Below, piece after piece: positions 34,302 through 43,087 of a DNA stretch of 64,000 bases. The DNA is from DATAAP01 sp041690495. Its GTDB lineage: Bacteria; Pseudomonadota; Alphaproteobacteria; CACIAM-22H2. Each line of letters opens with the position of its first letter. The first letter of the stretch is position 1. The position numbers and the translations under genes were made by a program. The notes beneath the pieces were generated by a model that was not told the DNA's origin, made no database searches, and worked only from the letters and a program-made list of their open reading frames with translations. The DNA is taken from contig JAWLHE010000014.1 of assembly GCA_041690495.1 (NCBI GenBank), forward strand, positions 1-64,000. Reading direction: 5' to 3'.

Positions 34302-35441
34302 TTAGTCAACGACGATGCGGGCTTCGGGAACGACGACGGCGACTTCCGAAAGCAGCGAGTCGGCTTCCCGGACCGAACCGATCGGCCCGAGGCGGACACG
34401 GAAGAGCTGCCGGGCGCCGGCGCTCACCGCAGTGACCTTGGCCCGGCCGTAGCGCGACAGCCGTACGCTCATGCGGTAGGCGTTGTCGTAATTCGCGAAG
34501 GCGCCGGCCTGGATGAATATGCTGGTCGGCTGTACCGCCGTCTGGGTAACGACAGCCGTCGCCGCCGGTTGCTGCGATACCGGCAGCGCGGCGACCTCGT
34601 TCGCCCGGGTCGGGCTGCGCGCCGGCCTGGCCGGCTGCCGCACCGGCACGCTCGCCATGCTCTGCGCCGGCTGGGCCACTACGGGCGGCGCCGGCCGCGC
34701 GGCGACGCCGTCATGCGGCGCCGATTTTCCCCTGCTCCGGACGGCTGGTAACCCGGCGGCCGGCGGCATCGTCGCCGACGGCGGCGGCAGGGCCGCACCG
34801 GCCTCCGTCGTTGCCCGCGACCCAGGTGGCGGAGGCAAGGCATCGCTCGCCACCGCGGCGCGCGGAGCAGCGGTAACCACCTGAATCTCAGGAGCACCCT
34901 GACTGCGCAGTATAGCCTCTTTCAGCGTGCGACTCTCTTCGGCCAGGATCTCGACGCGCACCCGGGCGGTACCCTGCCCCTCGAATCCAAGCAGCTGGGC
35001 TCCGCGCCGCGAGACGTCGATGATCCGGCCGCGTGCGAACGGGCCGCGATCGTTGACCCGCAGGACGAGTGATCGACCGTTCTCGAGATTCGTGACGCGC
35101 ACCAGGCTCGGCATCGGCAGCGTCTGGTGCGCCGCCGTAAGGGCGTTCATGTCATAGACTTCGCCATTGGCGGTGGAACGCCCATGGAAATCCGTGCCCT
35201 GCGCCTCGCCGCCGTAATAGGACGCGATACCGGTCTCGTTGTACCGGTAGTCCTCCGCCGGGTAGTACCAAGTGCCATTTATCTGGTACGGATCGCCGAT
35301 CTTGTAGATTGCCGGTCTGGCCGAGTCGTCGCGGCTGAGCTGCTTGGCCGCGTGCACGGCCAAGGTCGTTTCGGCGCACCCCCCCAAGACAAGGGCCGCA
35401 AGCGTTGCGGCGGCCAAATGCGCGCGCTGCGCCCCCTGCAT
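34302..35441 (-). CDS. rlpA: RlpA-like septal lipoprotein with double-psi beta-barrel and SPOR domain
   Basis: A 379-residue lipoprotein with a lipobox LVLGGC (Cys22). The double-psi barrel domain covers about 70-165 (ETGIASYYGGEAQGTDFHGR, RVNDRGPFARGRIIDVS). A long Ala/Pro/Arg-rich linker is followed by a SPOR domain at about 300-379 (FIQAGAFANYDNAYRMSVRL). RlpA proteins cleave peptide-free glycan strands at the septum, and SPOR targets them there. The catalytic region ETGIASYYG and the downstream His/Asp positions are present. The linker is longer and more Pro/Ala-rich than in E. coli. Confidence 0.93.
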   Translation of the reverse strand: MQGAQRAHLAAATLAALVLGGCAETTLAVHAAKQLSRDDSARPAIYKIGDPYQINGTWYYPAEDYRYNETGIASYYGGEAQGTDFHGRSTANGEVYDMNALTAAHQTLPMPSLVRVTNLENGRSLVLRVNDRGPFARGRIIDVSRRGAQLLGFEGQGTARVRVEILAEESRTLKEAILRSQGAPEIQVVTAAPRAAVASDALPPPPGSRATTEAGAALPPPSATMPPAAGLPAVRSRGKSAPHDGVAARPAPPVVAQPAQSMASVPVRQPARPARSPTRANEVAALPVSQQPAATAVVTQTAVQPTSIFIQAGAFANYDNAYRMSVRLSRYGRAKVTAVSAGARQLFRVRLGPIGSVREADSLLSEVAVVVPEARIVVD

Positions 35442-35478
35442 CTAGTGTGTACCCCCCGAATCAGAAACAATGGGTAGC

Positions 35479-36471
35479 TTACCCGCGCTCTATGCGGTCA
35501 GCAAGAAAACCCACGGCAGTAGCGAAATAAAGCGAACGGTTCCACCGCAGCAATACCCGATAATTATTGTAAATCAGGAAGCTCGGTCCGCCGGCCCCAC
35601 CCGGCTGGATGAGCGACGCAGCCATGTCCTGGATTGGCAGATTTCCGCCATCCGCGCGGCGCACGCCGAGCGCCTGCCAGTCCGCGATCGGCTTCTGCAC
35701 CTTGGTATGGTCGACGAGCTCAGGGCTGAATCCCGACGGCAGCCTTACCTCGCGGCCCCATGTCTCGTCACCGCGCCAGCCGACTTTCGACAGGTAGTTC
35801 GCCGCAGAGGCGAACACGTCGGGCCGGGAGTTCCAGATATCGGCGCGCCCGTCGCCATCGAAGTCGTAAGCATAGGCAAGGTAGCTCGACGGCATGAACT
35901 GGCTTTGCCCCATCGCCCCCGCCCAGGATCCGCGCATGGCCTGGACCGAAATGTCACCGCGCGCGACGATCTTCAGCGCATTGAACAGTTCTTCGCGGAA
36001 GAAGGCGCTGCGCCGTCCGTCATAGGCCAGGGTTGCGAGCGCCGCGATCACGGAAAAGTTGCCGGTCAGGCGGCCGAAATCGGTTTCGATACCCCACAGC
36101 GCCACGATAAACCGGGGCTGCACGCCAAACTGCTGCTTGACCTGGCGGAGCACCTCGCTGTGCTCCTGAAGCCGTGCCCGCCCGGCATCCACCCGCGCAG
36201 GGCTCACGACACGGGCGATGTACTGGTCGAAGGTAAGAGTTGTTTCGGGCTGGCGGCGGTCGAGTTCGAGGACGCGGTCGATCGGCGCCACATCCAGGAG
36301 GCTGCGATCGACCACGGCGGAGGGCAGGCCCCGCTCGATCGCCTCCTTGCGCAGGGCGGCCAACCAGGTCGGGAAATCGAGCTCCGCCGCGAAGGATGTC
36401 TCACCGCGAAGTGCGGCCATGGCTGCAGTCAGGGAGGCAATGAATTCGCGACGGGTCACGCGACTGGTCAT
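35479..36471 (-). CDS. mltB: Lytic murein transglycosylase, MltB family
   Basis: A 330-residue transglycosylase that cleaves MurNAc-GlcNAc bonds to 1,6-anhydro products. The leader has a twin-arginine motif (TRREFIASLTAAMAAL). The SLT_2 domain holds the catalytic Glu129 in LWGIETDFGRLTG, followed by LATLAYDGRRSAFFREELF, GSWAGAMGQSQFMPSSYLAY and DFDGDGRADIWNS. No C-terminal peptidoglycan-binding domain is present. It lies 37 bases downstream of RlpA's start side, forming a cell-wall gene group. Confidence 0.92.
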   Translation of the reverse strand: MTSRVTRREFIASLTAAMAALRGETSFAAELDFPTWLAALRKEAIERGLPSAVVDRSLLDVAPIDRVLELDRRQPETTLTFDQYIARVVSPARVDAGRARLQEHSEVLRQVKQQFGVQPRFIVALWGIETDFGRLTGNFSVIAALATLAYDGRRSAFFREELFNALKIVARGDISVQAMRGSWAGAMGQSQFMPSSYLAYAYDFDGDGRADIWNSRPDVFASAANYLSKVGWRGDETWGREVRLPSGFSPELVDHTKVQKPIADWQALGVRRADGGNLPIQDMAASLIQPGGAGGPSFLIYNNYRVLLRWNRSLYFATAVGFLADRIERG

Positions 36472-36565
36472 GAGCGGTCCAGGCTACTCCGAAAGGAACG
36501 TCACGCGACTTCTGCCACAACGCGAGTCACGCGGCAATCAACTTACCCGGGTCGCCCGCAACGAC

Positions 36566-37372
36566 CTACGGTCGCGGGAACAGGGCCGTGGTCCGGCCAA
36601 ACATGTAATAGGCCGTCAGGCCGACATACTCTCGAACCGCCTCCGAAAGGAATTGCAGATTCGATCCCAGGCCGAACTGCGGCTGGAACCGGGTGTCGTG
36701 ATCGGTCGCGTAGTCGACCGGAAAGGCCACGAGATTGGTCCAGCCCGCCTTGCGGAAGGTGCCGATTGCGCGCGGCATATGGCGCGCGGACGTGACCAGT
36801 ATCCACTGCTGGCCGGGCTCCGGTTTGATCAGCTCGTAGCTGAACACGGCGTTCTCGTAGGTATTGCGCGACCGATCCTCGAACAGGATTCGCGTTGTGT
36901 CGACGCCGATGCGGGCGAAGATTCGCCGCACGACGTCGGCTTCAGTGTCGCGTCCGTTTATCAGCTCGATCGATCCGCCGGTGAATACATGGCGCGCCAT
37001 GGGATACCGGCGCGACAGCTCGAGAAAGGCGTCGAGCCGCGGCGATCCCGTCGCTGCAAGCGAGCGCGGAATGCCGCGCTTGCCGATGACGTCTTCATCG
37101 ACAACTCCACCGAGCACGATGATTCCATCCACTCGCGTCGGCAGCGTGACCGGCGGCGGGAAGCGGTCCTCGATCGGGCGCAGGGCCCATTGTCCCAACG
37201 GAAGCATCGCGACGGCCAGGGTCACCAAAGCGGTTCCCGCCACCAGCAGCCGTCCGACCCACAACCACGGAGTCCACAACAGCGCCGAACCCGCCAGCCA
37301 GCACATCAAAAGGAAGCTGCTCGGCTCGGCAACGAGCCAGAAGAGCTTGGAGAGCGGCAACAAAACGTCCAT
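36566..37372 (-). CDS. DUF218 (YdcF/ElyC-like) membrane protein
   Basis: A 268-residue protein with two N-terminal membrane helices (about residues 13-60) and a DUF218 domain from about 83 to 245 (DGIIVLGGVVDEDVIGKRG, FTGGSIELINGRDTEADVV, NTYENAVFSYELIKPEPGQQ, LVTSARHMPRAIGTFRKAGW). ElyC-type proteins affect envelope integrity and peptidoglycan lipid-carrier metabolism. I chose the ATG giving MDVLLPLSKLFWL, since this is the usual N-terminus. The next genes upstream are regulators in the opposite direction. Confidence 0.88.
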   Translation of the reverse strand: MDVLLPLSKLFWLVAEPSSFLLMCWLAGSALLWTPWLWVGRLLVAGTALVTLAVAMLPLGQWALRPIEDRFPPPVTLPTRVDGIIVLGGVVDEDVIGKRGIPRSLAATGSPRLDAFLELSRRYPMARHVFTGGSIELINGRDTEADVVRRIFARIGVDTTRILFEDRSRNTYENAVFSYELIKPEPGQQWILVTSARHMPRAIGTFRKAGWTNLVAFPVDYATDHDTRFQPQFGLGSNLQFLSEAVREYVGLTAYYMFGRTTALFPRP

Positions 37373-37898
37373 GACGCAGAGGCTCTTTATCAGGCCTAGC
37401 CGGGAATGCAATGCCGGCGTGCAGTTATGCAACACCTGACCGAATTGCACGGCCACGCCTGCTCAAACGGGAACAAAGGGAACTGGGCAGCGTCAATACG
37501 CGTGCGCAATGGCTAAAAGGCTAAAGCGAACGGAGAGCGCGGGCGTGAAACGGGGCGGCGTTTGGGATCAGGTACTTACTTCCGGGGAACATTTGATCCA
37601 ATTGCGCGTTAGCCGTTGAAGTTCAATCCCCTCTGCTGACTCGCCGGCGTCGCGCCCAAAAAACGGAAAGTACCGTGTGTATGACTTGTGCTGCCCTGTC
37701 GGATGGCTCGCTCACGTGAATGTCCGGCAACCATCTTCCGGGCAGCCGCATCCGGTACGACACGCGGGTCTCGGCCGAGGCGGTGCGTCGCAAACGTGAG
37801 CAAGGTAATGGCGGTCGGGGAGTAGGACGGGCTTGCCTTCGACATACTTCCACGGAACAGGCTCGCTGTTCGTACGAGAAATTCCAGGGAGGGGTAGA

Positions 37899-37970
37899 AT
37901 GAAATACTCTGCTTGGCACGTGTTGACACGTTCAGAGAGGCGTCGTCACCAAGAATTGCAAAGTACTTAG
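37899..37970 (+). CDS. Possible 23-residue leader peptide or small protein upstream of a LuxR-type regulator
   Basis: A 23-codon frame (MKYSAWHVLTRSERRRHQEL...) starts with ATG four bases after AGGGAGGGG, a stronger ribosome site than that of the regulator behind it. It stops 55 bases before the regulator ATG. It is Arg/His-rich and has no recognisable domain. A palindrome lies within it. It could be a leader peptide, a small protein or chance; no homologue can be named. Confidence 0.3.
   Translation: MKYSAWHVLTRSERRRHQELQST
37918..37931. promoter_or_regulatory. 14-bp palindrome overlapping a TTGACA element
   Basis: ACGTGT-TG-ACACGT is a perfect inverted repeat about 95 bases upstream of the LuxR-type regulator start. 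It contains TTGACA (37923-37928), a -35-like hexamer, but no convincing -10 follows at 17 bases. It may be an operator for one of the neighbouring regulators. Confidence 0.4.
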
Positions 37971-38025
37971 CTGAGCTATTTAGATGGAACGCTGGACATC
38001 AACTCCAATCAAGCGGGGCACGAAC

Positions 38026-38808
38026 ATGCAGACGTTTCAGATCGTCCTAGTCGATCCCAGTCAGCTCTTGCGCGAGGGACTACGCAAGCTTCTCGACGAC
38101 CCGAGCTTCTCGGTGTCAGGCGAGGCCGCCACGCTGAGCGAAGCGCTCGGCAAGATCACCCAGGACGGCACGCCCGATCTGATGCTTCTGGACTACTCGG
38201 CGGACGATAAGCAGAGGCTCGAGGAAATCCGGTCGCTGCGCCAGCGCCTGCCGAAAATGCGGGTCGTGGTTCTGACGGACGCCCTGTCCAGCGTCAGTCT
38301 GGCGCAGTGCTTCGATGCGGGCGCGGATGGGTATCTGGTCAAGAACATCTCTTCGGTCGCCCTGAAGCAGTCTTTGCGTCTCGTCATGATCGGAGAGAAG
38401 GTGTTTCCGACCAATCTCGCCAGCCTGCTCGTCAACGGCAAGGTCGAGGCGCGCCCGGCCCCGATCGGCGAGGGCGGCATGGCCGGGCTTTCGGAGCGCG
38501 AGATACAGATCCTTCAGTGCCTGCTGAACGGCTATCCCAACAAGGTGATCGCACACCATCTCGACATCACCGAGTCGACGGTGAAGGTTCATCTCAAAGG
38601 CATTCTGCGTAAAATCCGTGCGACGAACCGCACGCAAGCGGCGATCTGGGCGCTGAATCGCGGTCTGGGCGCGGCCGCACCGGCGGGCCTCGGCACCCGT
38701 GCCGGGACGAGCGCCGTATCAGCGCCTGCACCACGGGCGGCGGAAGAGCGCACGGATCCAGCCGCCGCCGCGGCCGCACAACGGGGCCTGCGCGCCGACC
38801 GCCTATGA
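38026..38808 (+). CDS. NarL/FixJ-family response regulator (LuxR HTH)
   Basis: A 260-residue two-domain response regulator. The receiver has the phospho-acceptor Asp56 in DLMLLDYSADD, the Thr in VVLTDA and the Lys in GYLVKN; only one of the usual N-terminal acidic pair is clear (VLVDPSQ). The LuxR HTH spans about 160-222 (LSEREIQILQCLLNGYPNKV, ITESTVKVHLKGILRKI). A low-complexity Ala/Pro-rich tail of about 35 residues follows. I used the ATG at 38026 (MQTFQIVLVD); an in-frame ATG at 37984 is possible. No histidine kinase is nearby. It is first of three such regulators before the EPS genes, so EPS control is likely. Confidence 0.88.
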   Translation: MQTFQIVLVDPSQLLREGLRKLLDDPSFSVSGEAATLSEALGKITQDGTPDLMLLDYSADDKQRLEEIRSLRQRLPKMRVVVLTDALSSVSLAQCFDAGADGYLVKNISSVALKQSLRLVMIGEKVFPTNLASLLVNGKVEARPAPIGEGGMAGLSEREIQILQCLLNGYPNKVIAHHLDITESTVKVHLKGILRKIRATNRTQAAIWALNRGLGAAAPAGLGTRAGTSAVSAPAPRAAEERTDPAAAAAAQRGLRADRL

Positions 38809-39777
38809 TGCGATCGGTTCGGCCGCAGGCGTTGGCTTGTGTGCTGGTTTGGCATCCCGCATGCTGAACCAGCGCGCAGCCAGCACCGCCGCCTCGGTGC
38901 GGTTCTTCAGCCGAAGCTTCGTCAGCACGGAGCGCACCAGGGACTTCGCCACCGGATCGGGCACGCCCAACTCGCGGGCGATTGCGCGGTTGCTGAGAGC
39001 CTCTACAAGCAGGCCTAGCGTCCTCTGCTCGACCGGCGCGAGCTTGTCGATCAGCCCGACGCGCACGCGATCCGTGATCAGGTCCGGCAGCATCCGCGGA
39101 GGAACGCCGGAATAGCCTTCAAGTGTGATTACGACCAGCCGCGCAAGCCGGTCGAGATCGTGATCCCAGAAAAGAATTCCATGGCACAGCTGCAGGAATC
39201 CCAGGGCATCCTGAAACTCGCCGTCCGCGAGAACGAGAATGATCGCGGGGAACGGCGCGGTGTGGGACGCGGTCTCATTTCGCAAATGACGTGCGATCGC
39301 GCGCAGTGACGCGATGTCGACGAATATAACCCTGACGCCCTCGCCGAGACGATCGGCGACGAGATCGAAGGATTCGTCCGCCGCGGTCAGCTCGACATGC
39401 TCCCGAGCGGCGCGGACGATATCGTCCCGAATCGCAGGCGTTGCGATGGCGACGAGAGCGTTAGGTGGCGACACGCATGCCTCGACGTGCTGGGTCCAAG
39501 GCGACGCAGCCTGCGAGCACACGGTATCGATCTGTTCTGGAGAGACCGGACATCGCTTAATTCCCCGCCCGCCGGTTATGATCAGGCGCGGCCATCGCCC
39601 GGCAGATGCAAGGCCGCTGTTGTCTGTGCGTGAACCGCGCAACATTAAATCGACAAATGGCGCATGCCAGAAGCGTTCAAATCGGACTTCCTCGTTCGGG
39701 CTCAAGCGCCGATGCCGAGGGCGGAATGCGCCCGTGCTACCTCCTCGGACCGAGATCCTATCCGGTCGCGACTGCAT
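38803..39777 (-). CDS. LuxR-HTH regulator with a degenerate receiver-like domain
   Basis: A protein of up to 324 residues. The C-terminal LuxR HTH is clear (about 243-310; LAPVEQRTLGLLVEALSNRA, LRLKNRTEAAVLAARW). The central part (about 150-235) has the spacing of a receiver but no intact phosphorylation site (VRVIFVDIASLRAIARHL, ILVLADGEFQDALGFLQL). The N-terminus is uncertain: ATG codons at 39777 and 39645 both lack a good ribosome site. Its 3' end overlaps that of the convergent regulator by 6 bases. It is likely phosphorylation-independent. Confidence 0.7.
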   Translation of the reverse strand: MQSRPDRISVRGGSTGAFRPRHRRLSPNEEVRFERFWHAPFVDLMLRGSRTDNSGLASAGRWPRLIITGGRGIKRCPVSPEQIDTVCSQAASPWTQHVEACVSPPNALVAIATPAIRDDIVRAAREHVELTAADESFDLVADRLGEGVRVIFVDIASLRAIARHLRNETASHTAPFPAIILVLADGEFQDALGFLQLCHGILFWDHDLDRLARLVVITLEGYSGVPPRMLPDLITDRVRVGLIDKLAPVEQRTLGLLVEALSNRAIARELGVPDPVAKSLVRSVLTKLRLKNRTEAAVLAARWFSMRDAKPAHKPTPAAEPIAS

Positions 39778-39872
39778 GCTCCCTGTAAGCGCGCGACGTG
39801 CATCGGCCTGTGAAACGCCACAAGGTCCCGGCGCGGGAGCGCAGGGACATGCCGAATGCAGCGACCGGCGGA

Positions 39873-40520
39873 TCAGGTGTGCAGGCCCGCGGCGATGACG
39901 GCCTGCGTCCGATTACGAACCTTGAAGGCGCGGAAGATCGCGGCGATGTGGATCTTGACGGTTCCCTGCGAAAGGCCGAGCTGGTAGGCGATCTCCTTGT
40001 TCGACTGGCCACGCGCCAGGCACCGCAGCACCTCGAGCTGACGCGGCGTCAGCCTCCGGTCCACCGCGAAGTCGGGCGGAAGGTCGGGTTCGATGCGGCC
40101 ATTCGGCTGACGTGAGGCGGCACCATTGCCCCGTTTGATCAGCGGCGGCAAATACACCCCGCCGGAGAGGATCAGCCGCAGCGCGGCAAGCATGATTGCG
40201 CTGCTCGCCGACTTCGGAATATACCCGCGTGCGCCTGCCTCTATGGCTCCACAGGCATCGCTCCATCGTTCCGATGCCGCCGTAATGACGATCGGCGTGC
40301 GCGGGAAGCGCTCATGGGCAGCCCGGATCGAGTTAAATCCGTTGAGATTCGGGAGATTGAAGTCAAGCAGCGCAAGATCGACGCTCTCATGTTCGAGCGC
40401 CTCAAGCACGCCCTCGAACGACTCGCAATGCAAGGTCACGACATCGTCGGTCAGTTCCTTCACAAGGATGCCCAGGCCGTCGCGCAGAAGCGCATAATAG
40501 TCGGCGATTACGATCTTCAT
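39873..40520 (-). CDS. NarL/FixJ-family response regulator (LuxR HTH)
   Basis: A 215-residue response regulator. The receiver has Asp53 in LALLDFNLPNLNG, Thr in VITAAS and Lys in GYIPKSAS. The LuxR HTH begins near 150 (LTPRQLEVLRCLARGQSNKE, LSQGTVKIHIAAIFRAFKV). MKIVIADYYALLRDG is the usual N-terminus of the family. It is divergent from the sugar transferase gene that opens the EPS cluster and shares a 365-base control region with it. Confidence 0.92.
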   Translation of the reverse strand: MKIVIADYYALLRDGLGILVKELTDDVVTLHCESFEGVLEALEHESVDLALLDFNLPNLNGFNSIRAAHERFPRTPIVITAASERWSDACGAIEAGARGYIPKSASSAIMLAALRLILSGGVYLPPLIKRGNGAASRQPNGRIEPDLPPDFAVDRRLTPRQLEVLRCLARGQSNKEIAYQLGLSQGTVKIHIAAIFRAFKVRNRTQAVIAAGLHT

Positions 40521-40885
40521 CCAATGCACCGCTAAGCTTGGCGATTCCGCCGATCGGACTGCATCGATTCTCCAATCCGCCACGCACAAGGCAATATCTC
40601 AGAGGGACGAAGCAGCGGAGCAATCTTTCCGAATGTATAGGATTGCTCGCGTTCTTTTGCGCCTCGACGTTTCGAACGGTGCCGTCTTTGACCCGCGGGA
40701 GCGCGTCGGCGCGCATGGTCATCCGCTTGGGCAGCCTGCGTTTACGACAGGTCTAGAACGCGATGCCGAGTACCCTTCGAATTGCTGAATTGCCCGATCA
40801 CTCCATGTGATCCGACATTGAGACAGATGCGCATCGTCTCTCGATCGCGCAGCACCGAAGAAATCCGACGGAGCCGTGTAACCGC
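40521..40885. promoter_or_regulatory. Divergent control region between a response regulator gene and the first EPS gene
   Basis: A 365-base gap without a gene. It contains a perfect 8-bp inverted repeat GAGCAATC (40618-40625) and GATTGCTC (40641-40648) with a 15-base spacer, about 100 bases upstream of the regulator start and 240 bases upstream of the EPS gene. It is a plausible operator. No T-run or strong promoter hexamers were recognised. Confidence 0.45.
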
Positions 40886-42400
40886 GTGTCGTCCAATCCT
40901 TTCAGCACGGCTCTCAAGGTTACGCCGGCGGCCGTGGGCACGACGGCGACGCCTTTGCCGACGCTGGCACATGCGGCGACGCGAAGCTCTCTCCACATTC
41001 CGATGGTTCTCGACGCGCTGAGAATCGTTGAGGGACTTCTTATCTTCTCGCTCGGCTGGCTTGTCTTTCAGTTCGACCTGCGTCCCGTCTCCGGGGCGGC
41101 CGCGCGCTTCTGGCCGGAGTACGGACTTGTCGCGATGACCGGCACGTTCATTGCGATCAAGGTGTTCGGGCTAACCGGCCTATATGCATCGGAGGCGATG
41201 GCGCATGCCGTCCGCCAAGTGGGACAGGTCTTTCTCGCGCTCCTGTGCATGGCCGCGACGCTCGCGGCGCTCGGCTTCGTCACCGACACCTGGCAGGAAT
41301 TCTCGGTGCGATGGCTGATGCTGTGGCTCGCCGTGTCCTTCGTGACGATAGCGACGCTCCGCTCCGTCACAGGCTCCGCGATCCAGCACCGGCTTGCCCG
41401 CGGCCGCTTCACCCAAACCATCGTCGTTGTCGGTGCCGGGGAATACGGCCAGCGACTCGTTGCGAATCTCGCAGCGAGCCGGTCTCCTGGACTGCGGCTG
41501 GTCGGACTGTTCGACGACCGGCATGATCGCGTTCCAAGTCAGGTACATGGCTTTCCGGTGCTCGGGACCGTCGAGGATCTGCTCGAGCTCGGGAAGACCA
41601 TGGTGATCGACCAGGTTATCATCGCGTTGCCGTGGTCGGCGGAGGCGCGGCTGCTCGACGTGCTGCACAAGCTGAAATCGTTGCCGACTAACATCAGCCT
41701 GTGCCCGGACCGTATCGGCTTCCATGTGCGCTACCACGGCGTCATGCAGTGCGGCGCGGTGCCTCTGGTTAGCGTCGTCGATCCGCCGCTGAGACACTGG
41801 CGGGGGTTTGCCAAGGCCTGCGAGGACCGCGCGCTGGCGATCGTTCTGCTGGTGGTGCTGGCTCCGCTTCTAGCGCTGATTGCCGTGGCAATCCGCCTCG
41901 AGAGCCCTGGCCCGGTTCTGTTTCGCCAGAAGCGGTTCGGGTTCAACAACCACGAGATCGAGGTCTTCAAGTTCCGCACCATGTATCACGGCATGGGCGA
42001 TGACACCGGGGCGAACCAGGTTTCGCGCGACGACCCGCGTGTCACGCGGATCGGCGCCCTGTTGCGCCGGACGAGCCTCGACGAGCTGCCGCAGTTCCTG
42101 AATGTCCTGAAGGGCGACATGTCTGTTGTCGGCCCTCGCCCGCACCCGATCGGCATGCGGACCGAGAAGAGACTGTGCCACGAGATCGTCGCCGACTATG
42201 CCCATCGTCATCGGATGAAGCCCGGGATCACTGGTTGGGCGCAGGTCAATGGCTGGCGCGGCGCCACGGATACCGCCGAGAAGCTGCAACGCCGCGTCGA
42301 GCATGACCTTTACTATATTGACAACTGGTCGATGAGCTTCGATCTGCGAATCCTGTTCCTCACGGCCGTCCGCCTGCTCACCGACGAGAACGCGTACTGA
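40886..42400 (+). CDS. Undecaprenyl-phosphate glucose-1-phosphate transferase (WcaJ/ExoY family)
   Basis: A 504-residue membrane protein that starts EPS repeat-unit synthesis by moving a sugar-1-phosphate from a UDP-sugar to undecaprenyl phosphate. N-terminal membrane helices (about 45-180) and a CoA-binding-like Rossmann region (TIVVVGAGEYGQRLVANLAA) precede the bacterial sugar-transferase domain at about 310-504. That domain has a helix (AIVLLVVLAPLLALIAVAI), then PGPVLFRQKRFGFN, FKFRTMYH, LRRTSLDELPQFLNVLKGDM and VGPRPH. GTG at 40886 has GGAG about 12 bases upstream; ATG at 41003 is a shorter alternative. It heads the EPS operon. Confidence 0.93.
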   Translation: MSSNPFSTALKVTPAAVGTTATPLPTLAHAATRSSLHIPMVLDALRIVEGLLIFSLGWLVFQFDLRPVSGAAARFWPEYGLVAMTGTFIAIKVFGLTGLYASEAMAHAVRQVGQVFLALLCMAATLAALGFVTDTWQEFSVRWLMLWLAVSFVTIATLRSVTGSAIQHRLARGRFTQTIVVVGAGEYGQRLVANLAASRSPGLRLVGLFDDRHDRVPSQVHGFPVLGTVEDLLELGKTMVIDQVIIALPWSAEARLLDVLHKLKSLPTNISLCPDRIGFHVRYHGVMQCGAVPLVSVVDPPLRHWRGFAKACEDRALAIVLLVVLAPLLALIAVAIRLESPGPVLFRQKRFGFNNHEIEVFKFRTMYHGMGDDTGANQVSRDDPRVTRIGALLRRTSLDELPQFLNVLKGDMSVVGPRPHPIGMRTEKRLCHEIVADYAHRHRMKPGITGWAQVNGWRGATDTAEKLQRRVEHDLYYIDNWSMSFDLRILFLTAVRLLTDENAY

Positions 42401-42415
42401 GTTTCAGAAGGAAGC

Positions 42416-42883
42416 ATGTCGGTTCGCCCAAGCAAAACCGAGCCTGTGAGCCGCTTTGTCTCGCTCCTTAGTCGCTCTTCGAGCCGGTTGTGGCTCGTCG
42501 CCTGGTCGGCCGGCGTCGTATTGACGGCGGTTGCCTACCTCTTGCCGGGCACCGGCCCGCCCGGCGAGTATCAGGCAGACAAGATCATACATGTCATCGT
42601 GTTCGCTGCGCTGGGTATGCCGTTGCGCGCGGCGGCGCCGCGACTGCAGGGCTTCGCATGGCTGGCTGCGGTGAACGTCGCGCTCGCCGTGGTTCTGGAG
42701 ATCGCGCAGTCGTTCCTGCCGGGGCGCGAGTTCGCGCTGCTCGACATTGCAGCAAATCTCGTCGGATTGGGAACGGGCATTGCAGCCGGTGTTCGCATGA
42801 GGAAAGCAGCCGACCGCTGGCGTTGTACGTCCGCCACGACATGGGGAGGCGTGACCTCCTGGCGCCCTACCCGCGCGAAGTAG
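42416..42883 (+). CDS. VanZ-like membrane protein
   Basis: A 155-residue small membrane protein with about four helices. It shows the VanZ-like pattern: an acidic residue before the second helix (YQADKIIHVIVFAALGMPLR), then EIAQSFLPGREFALLDIAANLVGLGTG. VanZ-like proteins are frequent in EPS loci, but their task is unknown. It starts 15 bases after the sugar transferase gene with GAAGGAAG before the ATG. A 204-base gap follows before the export lipoprotein gene. Confidence 0.85.
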   Translation: MSVRPSKTEPVSRFVSLLSRSSSRLWLVAWSAGVVLTAVAYLLPGTGPPGEYQADKIIHVIVFAALGMPLRAAAPRLQGFAWLAAVNVALAVVLEIAQSFLPGREFALLDIAANLVGLGTGIAAGVRMRKAADRWRCTSATTWGGVTSWRPTRAK

Positions 42884-43087
42884 CCCGATGGGCGTCCGGA
42901 CGCATATTCGTCCCCCGCAAGCCGGACGAGATGACGGCAGGCAGGTTGCGGAAGGCTCTAACCCTTTTGCGAAGACAGCCGCCCGGAAAGTCAACTCGCC
43001 GCGCAAAGACGTTCTGTTACGATCAATTGCTGCCTGAGATTGTCGCATCGGCGTTGAAGATTTCGACAGAAGCAGAGGATCGCAAAG

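Larger units (their letters stand above)
37373..38025. other. Long intergenic region between the DUF218 gene and the first LuxR-type regulator
   Basis: A 653-base region that is less GC-rich than its neighbours and lacks a gene of normal length. It holds a 23-codon open frame with a strong ribosome site (37899-37970) and a palindrome (37918-37931). It probably carries the promoters for both divergent flanks. Nothing else was recognised. Confidence 0.5.

Noticed and set aside
37610..37650. Sequence resembling a tRNA T-arm (GAAGTTCAATCC)
   Set aside because: No acceptor stem, anticodon arm or D-arm could be folded around it. TTGAAGTTCAA is just a short palindrome.
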